This document shows positions 8,766 through 24,418 of a stretch of 64,000 bases of DNA, piece by piece (the first letter of the stretch is position 1; every line of letters begins with the position of its first letter). The position numbers and the translations under genes were made by a program. Source of the DNA: Lachnospiraceae bacterium. GTDB taxonomy: Bacteria > Bacillota > Clostridia > Lachnospirales > Lachnospiraceae. A model generated the notes under the pieces. That model made no database searches, was not told the DNA's origin, and saw only the letters and a program-made list of their open reading frames with translations. The DNA is taken from NCBI GenBank assembly GCA_902363835.1, contig CABJBM010000017.1, positions 62,001 through 126,000 on the forward strand, read 5' to 3'.

Positions 8766-10304
8766 TCACAAACTTTCCTTATAACAATCCAAAGTAAACC
8801 AAAACTCCACCCCACCCTTCACATTCCGAACTCCACAAGACTTCCCATGGGAATCCATAATAGCCTTAACAATAGAAAGCCCAATACCGCTCCCACCATA
8901 CTCTCTGGTATGTGCCTTATCCACTTTAAAAAACTTAGTCCAAAGATTCGGCAAATCCTCTTCCGGAATATTCTGGCCGGTATTAAACACGGTTACAAGA
9001 GCTTCTTTTCCATCATCTTCCGCCGTAACCACAATCCTTCTATCTCCCTCCAAATGATTGAGGGCATTATTTAAATAGTTTGTAATAACCTCTTCTATTT
9101 TAAATTCATCAGCAAATACACAAATGGGACCGCAATCCTCCAACTTCACCTCTGCCCTCTTCTGCTGGATCAAAATACCGGCCGAATTAATGACGCCCCG
9201 GATCAGCTCCGTTAAATCGAAACGTTCCGGCTGAATGCTGTCATTGCCGAATTCAAGAGCAGTGAGATTAAGAAGCTGGCGGACCATGGTATTCATTTTG
9301 CCAGCCTCATCCATGATGACTCCGCAGTAATAGTCCCTGCTGTCCGGATCTTCTGCCATCCCTTCCGTAAGGCCCTCCGCATATCCCTGAATAAGCGCAA
9401 TCGGCGTCTTCAGTTCGTGGGAAACATTGGCGATAAAATCTTTACGCATCTCATCAATTTTTATCTTTTCATCAATATCCTTCTGCAGTTTTTCATTTGC
9501 TGCCCGCAGCTGCCCAATGGTATCCTTTAACGTGTCAGACAGTTGGTTCATGCTGTTTCCCAGCACTCCGATCTCATCTTCCTCTGCGCCGGTGTATTTG
9601 GCATCAAAGTCCAGAGCTGACATCTTTTCTGACAAATTGGCAAGCTGAAGGATAGGGGAAATAACTCTTTTTGTTGTAAGATATATGAATATACTTCCTA
9701 TAAACAAAGCTGCTCCTCCCACGTAAGCGAGGAACCGGTTGGCTAGCAGCACACTTTCCCGGATGCTGGCAAGAGGTACGGAAATGAGAAAAATAGTTTT
9801 ATTGTCAGAAAAGTATCCCCAGCTTTCCAGATAATAAGAATCGGAACGCCTGTCATAGGTTTTCTGGACAATATAATTATCATGTTTTTTTAAAACGCTG
9901 GCTTCCGGCACGTTTTTTCCGAATATATAGGCTTCCACTCTGTTTTTTAAAAACTGCTGATCTCCGTTTGTGGACATAAGGGCCTCGTCTGTGGTGCTGT
10001 CGATCAGCACCATCATCAGATTGTATTTTTCTCCCATGATCCGGAACATCTTCTGGGCAGGGCCTTCATTTTTAAAATTTGGGTCATAGGAATCCCTGTA
10101 AAATTCGATGATCCCTTTCCCGCTCTCATTGGCCTGTGTTACTACCTTGTCGATCTGCGTATAGGCTCTTTCCAGAGTACGCACCTTGTCACGGGTGTAA
10201 AAGCTCTCCAGAAACCAGTTGTTCACACACCATGTGGATATAAGGACAAAGGCCATCAGGCATACAAAAATTATGGCAAAACGCGCCTTAATGGAATGCT
10301 TCAT
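8766..10304 (-). CDS. Two-component sensor histidine kinase
   Basis: A 512-residue membrane sensor kinase. A first membrane helix (about 9-28), an extracytoplasmic sensing region of ~155 residues, a second helix (about 190-211), a HAMP linker (ISPILQLANLSEKMSALDF) and a coiled stretch lead to the HisKA domain with phospho-acceptor His296 in NVSHELKTP, then an HATPase domain with N-box NYLNNALNH and G2 box GGSGIGLSIVK. It starts 27 bases after its response regulator ends, with GAGGTG upstream, so the two form an operon. The external signal cannot be read from the sequence; no recognisable ligand fold stands out in the sensing region. Confidence 0.93.
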   Translation of the reverse strand: MKHSIKARFAIIFVCLMAFVLISTWCVNNWFLESFYTRDKVRTLERAYTQIDKVVTQANESGKGIIEFYRDSYDPNFKNEGPAQKMFRIMGEKYNLMMVLIDSTTDEALMSTNGDQQFLKNRVEAYIFGKNVPEASVLKKHDNYIVQKTYDRRSDSYYLESWGYFSDNKTIFLISVPLASIRESVLLANRFLAYVGGAALFIGSIFIYLTTKRVISPILQLANLSEKMSALDFDAKYTGAEEDEIGVLGNSMNQLSDTLKDTIGQLRAANEKLQKDIDEKIKIDEMRKDFIANVSHELKTPIALIQGYAEGLTEGMAEDPDSRDYYCGVIMDEAGKMNTMVRQLLNLTALEFGNDSIQPERFDLTELIRGVINSAGILIQQKRAEVKLEDCGPICVFADEFKIEEVITNYLNNALNHLEGDRRIVVTAEDDGKEALVTVFNTGQNIPEEDLPNLWTKFFKVDKAHTREYGGSGIGLSIVKAIMDSHGKSCGVRNVKGGVEFWFTLDCYKESL

Positions 10305-10331
10305 TTACTCACCTCAAATGATATCCTTTCC

Positions 10332-11003
10332 TTACACTTCAAATTTATATCCCATTCCCCATATGGTCTTTATATAATCGCCCTTATCACCCATCTTGTT
10401 TCTCAGTTTTTTTACATGGGTATCTATGGTCCGGGCATCTCCAAAGTAATCGTAATTCCATACATTGTTCAGTATCTTTTCCCTGGAAAGGGCAATTCCC
10501 TGGTTTTCCAGGAAATAAGCCAAAAGCTCAAATTCCTTGTAGCTTAAATCAATGTCCTTTCCGTCAATGGTGACCTGATGGGCCGCTTTGTCAATGCATA
10601 TCCCTCCGATTTCCACTGCATCTGCTGCAACAGCATTGCTGCGCCTTAATATGGCATCCACCCGGGCCACCAGGATTTTAGGGCTGAAGGGCTTTGAAAT
10701 GTACTCGTCTACCCCCAGGTCAAAGCCCTGAAGCTCGTCACGCTCTTCGCTTCTTGCAGTCAGCATGATGATGGGAACCTGGGAATATTTACGGATGGTT
10801 TTACAGGTTTCCCATCCATCCATTTTAGGCATCATCACATCCAGAATAATCAGTACAATATCCTTTTGCTCAAAGAAGATATCCACAGCCTCTTCTCCAT
10901 TGGAGGCCTCTACCACAGAGAAACCTTTCACGCTTAAAAAATCCTTAACCAGCTTTCTCATTCTGGCTTCATCATCCACTACCAATATCTTTAACTGTTC
11001 CAT
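10332..11003 (-). CDS. OmpR/PhoB-family response regulator
   Basis: A 223-residue DNA-binding regulator. Receiver domain residues 1-115 with the acidic pocket Asp10-Asp11, phospho-acceptor Asp55 in ILDVMMPKMDG, Thr82 and Lys104. The winged-helix domain (about 130-222) has the usual SYKEFELLAYFLENQG and DTHVKKLRNKMG segments and ends in IKTIWGMGYKFEV. It is the first gene of the pair with the histidine kinase, and AGGAGG precedes its ATG. No target promoter can be assigned from this window. Confidence 0.95.
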   Translation of the reverse strand: MEQLKILVVDDEARMRKLVKDFLSVKGFSVVEASNGEEAVDIFFEQKDIVLIILDVMMPKMDGWETCKTIRKYSQVPIIMLTARSEERDELQGFDLGVDEYISKPFSPKILVARVDAILRRSNAVAADAVEIGGICIDKAAHQVTIDGKDIDLSYKEFELLAYFLENQGIALSREKILNNVWNYDYFGDARTIDTHVKKLRNKMGDKGDYIKTIWGMGYKFEV

Positions 11004-11178
11004 AATAACCTCCTGAAATCAGATCCTTTATATCACAAAGTATTTATTAGCCATATTGTATCAAATTGAAAGGCAGATTTCTACATTTTCACAGAGATTT
11101 CACACGGTTCGAAAAGAAATAGCTGATCACCAGATTATTCCCCTGGCCTTGAAGCACTATTCCCATTCCGGAAAAGCA

Positions 11179-11213
11179 AAAGACAGATGCGCCGTAAAAA
11201 ACGCATCTGCCTT
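11179..11213 (-). terminator. kduI terminator
   Basis: On the minus strand AAGGCAGATGCG pairs with CGCATCTGTCTT (one mismatch) around a ~10-base loop and is followed by a T-rich CTTTTGCTTTTC tract, 15 bases past the kduI stop. Confidence 0.65.
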
Positions 11214-11227
11214 GTTATAAATAATAA

Positions 11228-12070
11228 TTATCTTAATTCAGTTGTAGGAATGGTATCCATATCATCAAATGCCTGATTCTCTCCGCCCATTGCCCAGACA
11301 AAGGTATAATTGCTGGTGCCTGCACCGGAATGGATGCTCCAGGATGGACTGATCACTGCCTGCTCATTCTGCATAACAATGTGCCTTGTCTCATTGCCTT
11401 CGCCCATCATATGAAATACCACGTTGTTCTCCGGGATCTCAAAGTACATATAGATTTCCATACGTCTTTCATGGGTATGGGATGGCATGGTGTTCCATAC
11501 GCTGCCAGGATCCAGAACTGTCATACCCATAGATAACTGGCAGGTCTCCAGTACGTCCGGATGGATAAACTGGTTGATCACACGCTTGTTGGATGTCTCC
11601 ATAGCGCCAAGAGGCTTCTTTGCTGCCTTTTCAATAGGAATAAAAGTGGTTTTGCAGGATTTATGAGCCGGCGCACTTACCATATAGAACTTTGCCGGGT
11701 TTGATCCGTCTTCACTTGAGAAGGTCACTTCTTTTGTTCCCTTGGTGATATATAAGCAGTCCTTATATCCCATCTTGAATTCTTCCCCATCTGCAACGAT
11801 CTTTCCGGCGCCTCCAATGTTGAAGATACCAACCTCACGTCTTTCAAGGAAATAGCTTGTACCAAAATTTTTCCAGATATCAATTCCCTTGTCAATGGAA
11901 ACTGTCTCTGTTGTAGGCATACAGCCTAAGGTCACCATGCGGTCTACGTGAGAATATACAGCAACTACCTCATTGGCAACATATAAATTTTCAATTAAAA
12001 ATTCATTTCTGGTTTCTTCTGTTGTGTAACGCTTGAAATCCCTCTGATTTGCGGAATAACGGATATCCAT
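11228..12070 (-). CDS. kduI: 5-keto-4-deoxyuronate isomerase
   Basis: KduI interconverts 5-keto-4-deoxyuronate and 2,5-diketo-3-deoxygluconate, a cytoplasmic step in using pectin or unsaturated uronates from glycosaminoglycans. The 280-residue length matches the family, and the cupin zinc ligands are visible as His198 and His200 in PSHTHERRMEIYMYF, Glu205, and His247 in WSIHSGAG, offset by two from the E. coli numbering. RBS AAGGAGG precedes the ATG. No other uronate gene (kduD, kdgK, lyases) is adjacent; it lies alone between a receptor and a two-component system, with its own terminator, so its pathway partners must be elsewhere. Confidence 0.96.
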   Translation of the reverse strand: MDIRYSANQRDFKRYTTEETRNEFLIENLYVANEVVAVYSHVDRMVTLGCMPTTETVSIDKGIDIWKNFGTSYFLERREVGIFNIGGAGKIVADGEEFKMGYKDCLYITKGTKEVTFSSEDGSNPAKFYMVSAPAHKSCKTTFIPIEKAAKKPLGAMETSNKRVINQFIHPDVLETCQLSMGMTVLDPGSVWNTMPSHTHERRMEIYMYFEIPENNVVFHMMGEGNETRHIVMQNEQAVISPSWSIHSGAGTSNYTFVWAMGGENQAFDDMDTIPTTELR

Positions 12071-13741
12071 TTATAAAAAACCTCCTTATTTAATTGATTT
12101 AGAAATAACTGACCAACTTCATCGTATCATAATGAGATTTTTAATTCAACATCTTCTTGGATATATCGTCAAAAAGAACATAAAAGCCTGTTTTTCACTT
12201 GAAAAATGAACAAATATCCTATGAATGATCCACTTCCTCCGGAGCTGCAATTTTAAATTTGCTCACTTCTTCCCGCAGCAAATTAGCCTGAGCAGAAAGC
12301 TCTTCGCTGGAAGCGGAGCTTTGTTCAGCTGTTGCTGCATTGCTCTGCACTACCGCGGATATCTGGGTGATACCGTAAGTCACCTGATTCATTGCAATAG
12401 TCTGCTGGCGGGAGGCCTTTTCTACGTTTTCCATAAGCTCACGCACATGTCTTGTCTGGCTGGAAACTTCCATGAGAATGGATGCATTTTCCTGAGCAGT
12501 GTTCATTCCTTCTTTTACTGCATTGGAGGCGTTTTCAACCAGTACAGACGTCCGTTTCGCTGCCTGGGCTGCCTTGGCAGCAAGGCTGCGGACCTCATCA
12601 GCCACAATGGCAAATCCCTTGCCGGCTTCTCCTGCCCGTGCCGCTTCCACAGCTGCATTCAGCGCAAGAAGGTTTGTCTGGGAGGCAATTCCATCTACAT
12701 CCTTGGTGATTTTTCCGATTTCATCTGAGGTCATTTTAATCTCATCCATTGCGTTCAGCATCTGCTTCATTTTATCATTGCTTTCTTCAACCCGCTCAAC
12801 GGTCTGTTCCACGCACCCGGTTGCTTCTTCTATATGAGAGGAGCTTAGCTCCACCTGTGTGGAAACCTCTGTTATTGATGCTGAAAGCTGCTCAATGGTT
12901 CCGGCCTGCTCAGTTGCTCCTGCAGCCAGCTCCTGTGCAGCGTCAGCTACCTGGGAAGCTCCTGCACTCACCTGATCTGCCGACTGGTGAATGGCCAGAA
13001 GCGTCCTGTTAAGCTGCTGATAAATCAAAAGAAAAGAATCATGAATAGGCGCAAAATCACCGGAATACTCCTTTTCCACGGCAAGAGTCATATCTCCCTG
13101 TGCCATATGTTCCAAATGTACGGTAATATCGTCTACCACATTACGTATCTGATTTATCAGCTCATCCGTTGCCTGAGACAGCACCTCCATCTCATCCTTT
13201 GTCTGGCTGATGGGTATGGGAGGTGTATGTACATCTCCTGCTGCCAAAAGCTTCAGACGGGCAGCAATTGGACTTAGAGGTGAGGTTACGCGGGTCAACA
13301 TGGCGGCAAGCACTAAAAGACCGACCACACAGATGCTTATGGAAACTCCAAGAAGCAGCAGTATTTCAAATACCTTCTGTTTCTGGTAATCTGCAACGGC
13401 ATTGTCAATATCATCGATGTAATTTCCTGTGCTTATATACCAGTCATAGGGTTCAAACTTTAAGGTATAAGCCCTCTTTGCAAACATGCCATCCTGCCCC
13501 GGTTTTGTAAAATAAAAATCAGTATACCCGCCACCAGGCTTTGAACCGTTCCCAATTAAATTACGTATGTAATAATCTCCGGCCAGATCCTGTTCATCAT
13601 ACCGTTCTTTTCCTTCGTAATCGGGATTCATATGGACAGCGCATAGTCCTGCAGATGTATCCGCCCAGAAATAACCTTTTCCGTCGCCATAACGGGTATC
13701 CCTTACAATGCTCTCCGCATTTTTACGTGCTTCCTGCTCTG

Positions 13742-19642
<5,901 letters not shown>

Positions 19643-19914
19643 AGATTTTCCGTTTTCATAGTATCTATAATTGTCATCTGACACGCGTACAAGGCTTTTC
19701 ACTGCTGTTTTTATATTTGTATCAAAACTTTAATAAATTGAATTAATCTAATACTCAGGTTAAACCCTACATAAAAAATTTTCATTAATAGAAAAATTAC
19801 ATTGAAATACAAAACACCCACAAAGAATATAAGTTTGCCTCTTACCTGCAATCCATTTCTTTTCTGTTCATCCATGCTGTGCATCCTTCGTAATTGCATA
19901 AACTTTACTTTCAT
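19643..19914 (-). pseudogene. Remnant of a chemoreceptor gene, N-terminus only
   Basis: Codons from 19914 downward match the start of the intact receptor: the order MHSMDEQKR then LQVRGKLI is kept, followed by a similar but altered membrane helix. The frame closes at 19711, and homology continues in broken form to about 19643, where it ends. Ribosome-site bases that are intact in the receptor (GGAGG) are changed here to GAAGG. The Cache, HAMP and signalling regions are absent, so no function is expected. Confidence 0.8.
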
Positions 19915-20158
19915 GCAATATCATATCTCGCCTGGAAAGTTATTAATGCAGCCTTACGCAGAATTGTATGAAACTATTTAACATTTTTCTCCTTCATATG
20001 AAAATACTTCGGAAAATGAATAACCCTTTCGAAATAATCATACTGTATCTATAATATACCTTACTCCATTAAATCATAGACATTGGAACGTACAATTCAA
20101 ATAAGAACATTGTCAGGGTCAAAAAAATAATAAACAAACATGGACAATTCATAAAATT

Positions 20159-20226
20159 AAGTTATCCCAAAGTTTCTGCCCATACTTTAATGATATAAAG
20201 CATTTGCCTAAACTTCGGGATAACTT
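20159..20226 (-). terminator. Second copy of the 17-base-arm stem-loop, now downstream of the catechol operon
   Basis: Arms 20159-20175 and 20210-20226 are identical to those of the 14270-14337 element, and the inner TTTA/TAAA pairing is also kept while the surrounding sequence has drifted. On the minus strand it is followed by AATTTTATG. Being about 125 bases past the dioxygenase stop codon, it may now terminate the catechol operon. Confidence 0.55.
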
Positions 20227-20350
20227 TCATAAAATGGCTAAATATGAAATTCTAATCTTCTTATACTATGCGATCCTGTGAACCGCCAGATCCTTTAAAC
20301 CTGTAAACACTCAATTAGAACCATCATACTCATAAATTTATGTATAAAAC

Positions 20351-21277
20351 TTAAGTAACAACCTGCAGAAAACTTGGAATAAGCTCACCTTCATAATAGA
20401 ACAAACCGCGCCCAAGCTGTTCGGAATCCCAAACGCGCTGGGGGTTGTCGGGATAGGCGGTGTAACCGCCTGCATAGACCTCAATGCGGTTGCCGGAAGG
20501 CTCCCAAAAGTAAATGGTCTGGCCGCGGGTAATGGCATGGCGGGTGGGGCCTACGTCATGTTTCAGTTGATGAACAGCCATCAAATCTGCTGCATGGCCG
20601 ATGTCACTCCAGTCTTGGAGCAAAAATCCCACGTGATGCATTTTTCCGGGCTTATCATACTCCACAAAGGCCAAATCATGAGGTTTGTTTGAGCCGGTAA
20701 TCCAGGAAGCAAGACGGTTCCCATCCGGTGTATTGCATATCTCAGGTACAAACATGCCTAAGACCTCTTTGCAGAAACGCTCTGCCTCAGCAATGTTTGG
20801 CCCGTACAGCAGGAAATGATCCAAACGCTGTGCACGCATTCCGTGGGGCTCTGTGGTCCAGATATTGGGATTATGAACCTGGGGCTGTTGCCGGGCAGGT
20901 TCAACCTCGGCGTAAATTTCCAGACGGTGGCCCGTACTGATAGTAAAGCCGATGCGTTTGCCAAAACCGGGCTGATTGGAATTGGGAGGGACGATATCCG
21001 TCTTATAGCCGAATTTTTCAATTTCCTCTGTCATGTGTTCAAGGGTTTCCGGAGAATCCACCTTAAAAGCGGCATATTCAAAGCCGGGTTCATCAGCCAG
21101 CCGAAGCGTAACCGAGTGATGGTCAAACTCATCGTAAGCCTTGAGGCAGACTCTGCCATCTTCTGTGCGGCATACTTCAATTAAACCGAGAATGTTTTTG
21201 TAGAAATCCAATGTTTTATCAAGGTCCAGTACGCGAATTTGAATTAAACCGGGCCGCAGTGTTTTGTTCAATGCCAT
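20351..21277 (-). CDS. xylE: Catechol 2,3-dioxygenase, XylE/DmpB type
   Basis: An extradiol dioxygenase that opens a catechol ring next to the diol using O2 and Fe(II). The 308-residue protein (start MALNKTLRPG at 21277, AAAGGA 10 bases upstream) aligns end to end in pattern with XylE of Pseudomonas: RVLDLDKTLDFY, then iron ligands His154 (RLDHFLLYG), His215 (KMHHVGF) and Glu266 (SGNRIEVYAGG), each one residue off the XylE positions 153, 214 and 265. GPTRHAIT and QTIYFWEPSGN are also conserved. It is the last gene of the meta-cleavage operon, 105 bases after the ferredoxin. All catalytic residues are intact, so an active oxygen-dependent enzyme is expected, which is unusual in an anaerobe. 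Confidence 0.95.
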   Translation of the reverse strand: MALNKTLRPGLIQIRVLDLDKTLDFYKNILGLIEVCRTEDGRVCLKAYDEFDHHSVTLRLADEPGFEYAAFKVDSPETLEHMTEEIEKFGYKTDIVPPNSNQPGFGKRIGFTISTGHRLEIYAEVEPARQQPQVHNPNIWTTEPHGMRAQRLDHFLLYGPNIAEAERFCKEVLGMFVPEICNTPDGNRLASWITGSNKPHDLAFVEYDKPGKMHHVGFLLQDWSDIGHAADLMAVHQLKHDVGPTRHAITRGQTIYFWEPSGNRIEVYAGGYTAYPDNPQRVWDSEQLGRGLFYYEGELIPSFLQVVT

Positions 21278-21382
21278 TGTTATTCCATCCTTTCTGGGGG
21301 CGTCCTGAAACCTGTAAAACATTTTTATTTCTGCTTTTTTAGATTCAGATATGCCCTAATCACTTGAGATTACCTTGTTTCG

Positions 21383-21706
21383 TCATACTATATTTTCTTC
21401 AAACGAGAGAATCAGGTCGCTTATGGGTTTCATACAGCAGAGTAACATTATACCTTTGCTTTCGTCCTGCACAGAAATATGGGCCCGACTCATTTTTTTA
21501 AAGATATGATATTCGCCTTTTATAATCCTGGCCTTGCAAATACCACAGCCGCCGCCATGGCATCCGAAATGAAGCGGTCCGAGATGGGAGCGTATCATGG
21601 CCTCCAATACGCTTTCATCTTCCCGGCACAAAAAGCTTTTCCCGGAACCTTGCAGGGAAATAACGTGACTTTCCGTCTGCTCATTTCTTTTTTTATCAAC
21701 TTCCAT
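21383..21706 (-). CDS. xylT: XylT-type [2Fe-2S] ferredoxin
   Basis: A 107-residue plant-type ferredoxin with cluster ligands Cys49, Cys54, Cys57 (GCHGGGCGICKAR) and a fourth at Cys90 or 91. The segment KKMSRAHIS, just after the cluster loop, is characteristic of XylT-like ferredoxins, which reduce the oxidised iron of catechol 2,3-dioxygenase back to Fe(II) after suicide inactivation. It sits between the aldolase and dioxygenase genes. The ATG at 21706 overlaps the aldolase stop, pointing to translational coupling; a TTG at 21727 would add seven residues. The presence of a dedicated repair protein argues that the dioxygenase really meets oxygen. Confidence 0.9.
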   Translation of the reverse strand: MEVDKKRNEQTESHVISLQGSGKSFLCREDESVLEAMIRSHLGPLHFGCHGGGCGICKARIIKGEYHIFKKMSRAHISVQDESKGIMLLCCMKPISDLILSFEENIV

Positions 21707-22703
21707 GGTTTCTGAGCTGATGGGCAATGTTTAATATCATATCTTCCTGCCCTCCTATTATTTTTCTCCGCCCCAGCTCCACGAGAATATCTCTGGGCTC
21801 CAGGTTATATTTCTTTGCAGCATCATATACGTGAAGCAGGAAGCTGGAATATACACCGGCATACCCAAGCATCAAAGAGCCGTTGTCTACTGTTTGCGGG
21901 CGCAGCATCAAAGGATCCACACATTCCTGGGCCACATCCATAAGGCCGTAAAAATCCGTATTCGTGAGAATTCCCTTGCGCTTGAGTACTCCGGATAAAA
22001 CTTCAATTTGCGTGTTTCCTGCTCCCGCACCAAGTCCGCGCAGTGTCGCATCAATATATACTGCGCCTGCCTCTACAGCGGCAATTGAGTTGGCTACGGC
22101 CATGCTTAAGTTGTTATGAGCATGAAAGCCTACAGGAATCTTAACCGCATTCCGTACTGCGGTTACCCGGGCAGTCACTTCATCCGGCAGCAGATAACCT
22201 GCGGAATCCGCCAGATTGATATATTCCGCCCCATAGCTTTCCATCTTTTTTGCTTGCTCAGCAATAAGTTCCGGAGAGGACGTATGGACCATCATTAAAA
22301 AACCCACGGCCATCATTCCAAGTTTTCTGGCGGCACTTATGTGCTGTTCACTGACATCCGCCTCCGTAACATGAGTTGCCACGCGAACCGCCTGTGCACC
22401 GCAAGCATGGGCCTTTTTCAGATCTTCAATGGTGCCGATCCCCGGAAGCAGAAGCACTGTAAGTTTCCCGTTTTTAATCACTTCCGCAGCAGCCTGTATC
22501 AGGAGAAATTCATCATTTTTGGAAAAACCATAGGTATAACTGGAGCCGCCCAAGCCGTCTCCGTGAGAAATCTCAATGAGCGAAACGCCGCATTGGTCAA
22601 GCCCGGAGGCAATGGCACGAACCTGCTCTTGTGTAAAACTATGGCGAACAGCATGACTGCCATCCCGCATGGTTGTATCAACAATCCGAATCGTTTGCTC
22701 CAT
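21696..22703 (-). CDS. dmpG: 4-hydroxy-2-oxovalerate aldolase
   Basis: Cleaves 4-hydroxy-2-oxovalerate to pyruvate and acetaldehyde, a lower meta-cleavage step. The 335-residue TIM-barrel shows the HMGL-like opening RIVDTTMRDGSHAVRHSF (catalytic Arg and metal Asp), GDGLGGSS, and the metal-binding GFHAHNN; C-terminal helices (about 280-335) form the part that binds the partner dehydrogenase in DmpG-DmpF. The ATG at 22703 has AGGAGG 8 bases upstream, better than the longer frame. It lies one base after the dehydrogenase gene; in DmpFG complexes acetaldehyde is channelled directly between the two. Confidence 0.96.
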   Translation of the reverse strand: MEQTIRIVDTTMRDGSHAVRHSFTQEQVRAIASGLDQCGVSLIEISHGDGLGGSSYTYGFSKNDEFLLIQAAAEVIKNGKLTVLLLPGIGTIEDLKKAHACGAQAVRVATHVTEADVSEQHISAARKLGMMAVGFLMMVHTSSPELIAEQAKKMESYGAEYINLADSAGYLLPDEVTARVTAVRNAVKIPVGFHAHNNLSMAVANSIAAVEAGAVYIDATLRGLGAGAGNTQIEVLSGVLKRKGILTNTDFYGLMDVAQECVDPLMLRPQTVDNGSLMLGYAGVYSSFLLHVYDAAKKYNLEPRDILVELGRRKIIGGQEDMILNIAHQLRNHGS

Positions 22704-22704
22704 T

Positions 22705-23586
22705 TTATTGTCCTCCTTCCTCAAGCATTTGTGCTGCTATCTGCTCGGCGGCAGCAACCGCTGCTGCGTTAATAATATCCAGATTCCCTGAATATTTAGG
22801 GAGAAAATCCCCCTGACCCTCCACCTGTATAACGCAGGTCACCTTATCTCCCTGTAAGGAAGGAGGAACCAGCAGCCGGTAGCCAGGCACATACTGCCTG
22901 ATATCTTCTACCATTTCCTGAATAGATTGTGTGATTTTTTCTTCGGAAATGCCGGTATCTTTAATGCGCACCATAATGGTGTTGGTCATCAGAACCGGCG
23001 GATCTGCCGGATTGAGAATGATAATGGCTTTTCCCTTATCAGCCTTACCTACCATTTCAATCGCTTTGGAAGTGGTTTCCGTAAACTCATCCATATTGGC
23101 TCTGGTACCAGGGCCGGCACTTTTGGAGGAAATGGATGAAATGATTTCCCCATAGGCTGCCCCTGCCACACGGGATACTCCATAGATAATGGGTATGGTT
23201 GCCTGCCCGCCGCAGGTGACCATATTGATGTTCTGCTCCCCCTTTAACTGAGTCAGATTAACGCCGGGTACACAGTATGGGCCAATAGCGGCAGGTGTTA
23301 AATCGATGACAGTTTTACCTGCTTCTTTCAGTGCGGGTGCATTGATATTTTGATGGGCGGCAGCGCTGGTGGAGTCAAATACGATTTTAATGTCCTCCTG
23401 GGCTGCTACAGCGCGTACTCCCTCAATGGAAACGGGTATGCCGTGAGACCTGGCACGCTTGATTCCCTCTGATTCCACGATTCCGGCCATCATTGCCATT
23501 TCCAGATTTTTGCTGCGGAATATTTTATACATCAGATCGCTGCCAATATTCCCCGGGCCGATTACAGCTACTTTAATTTTACGCAA
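22705..23586 (-). CDS. dmpF: Acetaldehyde dehydrogenase (acylating)
   Basis: Converts acetaldehyde, NAD+ and CoA to acetyl-CoA. The 293-residue protein has the Rossmann opening [14 protein letters not shown], the catalytic cysteine in [12 protein letters not shown] (about residue 129), and [14 protein letters not shown], all typical of DmpF/MhpF rather than the large AdhE-type enzymes. The gene is immediately upstream of the aldolase, its stop lying next to the aldolase start, so the pair is probably translated together as the channelling complex. The product enters central metabolism, so this arm would yield pyruvate plus acetyl-CoA from the ring-cleavage chain. Confidence 0.96.
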   Translation of the reverse strand: MRKIKVAVIGPGNIGSDLMYKIFRSKNLEMAMMAGIVESEGIKRARSHGIPVSIEGVRAVAAQEDIKIVFDSTSAAAHQNINAPALKEAGKTVIDLTPAAIGPYCVPGVNLTQLKGEQNINMVTCGGQATIPIIYGVSRVAGAAYGEIISSISSKSAGPGTRANMDEFTETTSKAIEMVGKADKGKAIIILNPADPPVLMTNTIMVRIKDTGISEEKITQSIQEMVEDIRQYVPGYRLLVPPSLQGDKVTCVIQVEGQGDFLPKYSGNLDIINAAAVAAAEQIAAQMLEEGGQ

Positions 23587-23626
23587 AAAAACTCTCCTTT
23601 CCCTTTAACAGTTGAGTAAAATATTG

Positions 23627-24403
23627 CTATACAAAGACTGCTTTGACGCTTCCCAACCCGGAAAAATGTGCTTCAAAGGTATCTCCTTTAAAGGCCGCAG
23701 GTGCGGAAGAAAAAGCCCCGGATAAAATCACCTCCCCCTTTTTCAGGGAAACGCCGTAATCCCATAAACGGTTGGCAAGCCATGCCACAGACCGGCAGGG
23801 ATCCCCCAATACATCCCTGCCGGTGCCCTTGCCGACAAGCTCCGTTCCGTTCCGGTACAGCTCCATGGTTACCCATGGCAAATCCACCTGACTTAGTGCA
23901 AATTTTTGGGTTCCTAATATGTAGCATCCGGAAGAAGCGTTGTCGGCAATGGTATCGGGAAGCTTAATCTTCCAGTCTGCGATGCGGCTGTCAACAATTT
24001 CAAAGGCACCTGCAATATAATCCGTTGCCCGGTATACATCCTGGGCTGTAACCCTGCCGCCGCTTAAATCATCTTTTAGAACAAAGGCGATTTCCGCTTC
24101 AATCTTGGGCTGAATCAGCACTTTTGCCGGAACCTCCAGTGAATAGGCCATGTGTTGGAATAAATGACCATAATCCGGTTCGTTTACGCCCAATTGCTTT
24201 TGAATCCCCTCCGAAGTCAAACCGATTTTCTTACCGGAAATAACCCGCCCCTGCTCCTGTTCTTTTTTGACATTTTCAAGCTGTATGGCGTAAGCTTCAT
24301 CTACACTTAAGTCAGGGTCTTCCTGGGTTAAGGGAGGGATTGGGATCTTACTGTACTGTGCCTGGTAAAGTGCCTGGGCAAATCTTACTATTTTCTGATC
24401 CAT
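23627..24403 (-). CDS. dmpE: 2-hydroxypenta-2,4-dienoate hydratase
   Basis: A 258-residue member of the hydratase/decarboxylase family: GKKIGLTSEGIQKQLGVNEPDYG near residue 58, the metal-site acidic pattern IEAEIAFVL near 102, and FEIVDSRIADWKI near 135. Members either hydrate 2-hydroxypenta-2,4-dienoate (MhpD/DmpE) or decarboxylate 4-oxalocrotonate (DmpH); the sequence alone does not separate them for certain. The hydratase is preferred because the operon has a ring-fission hydrolase but no semialdehyde dehydrogenase or tautomerase, so its substrate would be the dienoate. It lies 15 bases after the hydrolase and 40 before the dehydrogenase. Confidence 0.88.
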   Translation of the reverse strand: MDQKIVRFAQALYQAQYSKIPIPPLTQEDPDLSVDEAYAIQLENVKKEQEQGRVISGKKIGLTSEGIQKQLGVNEPDYGHLFQHMAYSLEVPAKVLIQPKIEAEIAFVLKDDLSGGRVTAQDVYRATDYIAGAFEIVDSRIADWKIKLPDTIADNASSGCYILGTQKFALSQVDLPWVTMELYRNGTELVGKGTGRDVLGDPCRSVAWLANRLWDYGVSLKKGEVILSGAFSSAPAAFKGDTFEAHFSGLGSVKAVFV

Positions 24404-24418
24404 ATTTCCTCTCCTCTC

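Larger units (their letters stand above)
19643..20287. repeat. Direct repeat, copy B (decayed)
   Basis: The decayed partner of 13742-14400. It carries the 5' end of a receptor pseudogene, the matching intergenic region, the stem-loop at 20159-20226 and, at 20266-20280, the codons HRIA followed by TAG, the same last residues as the intact collagen-like protein. It therefore preserves the far ends of a lost second receptor/collagen pair. Confidence 0.85.
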
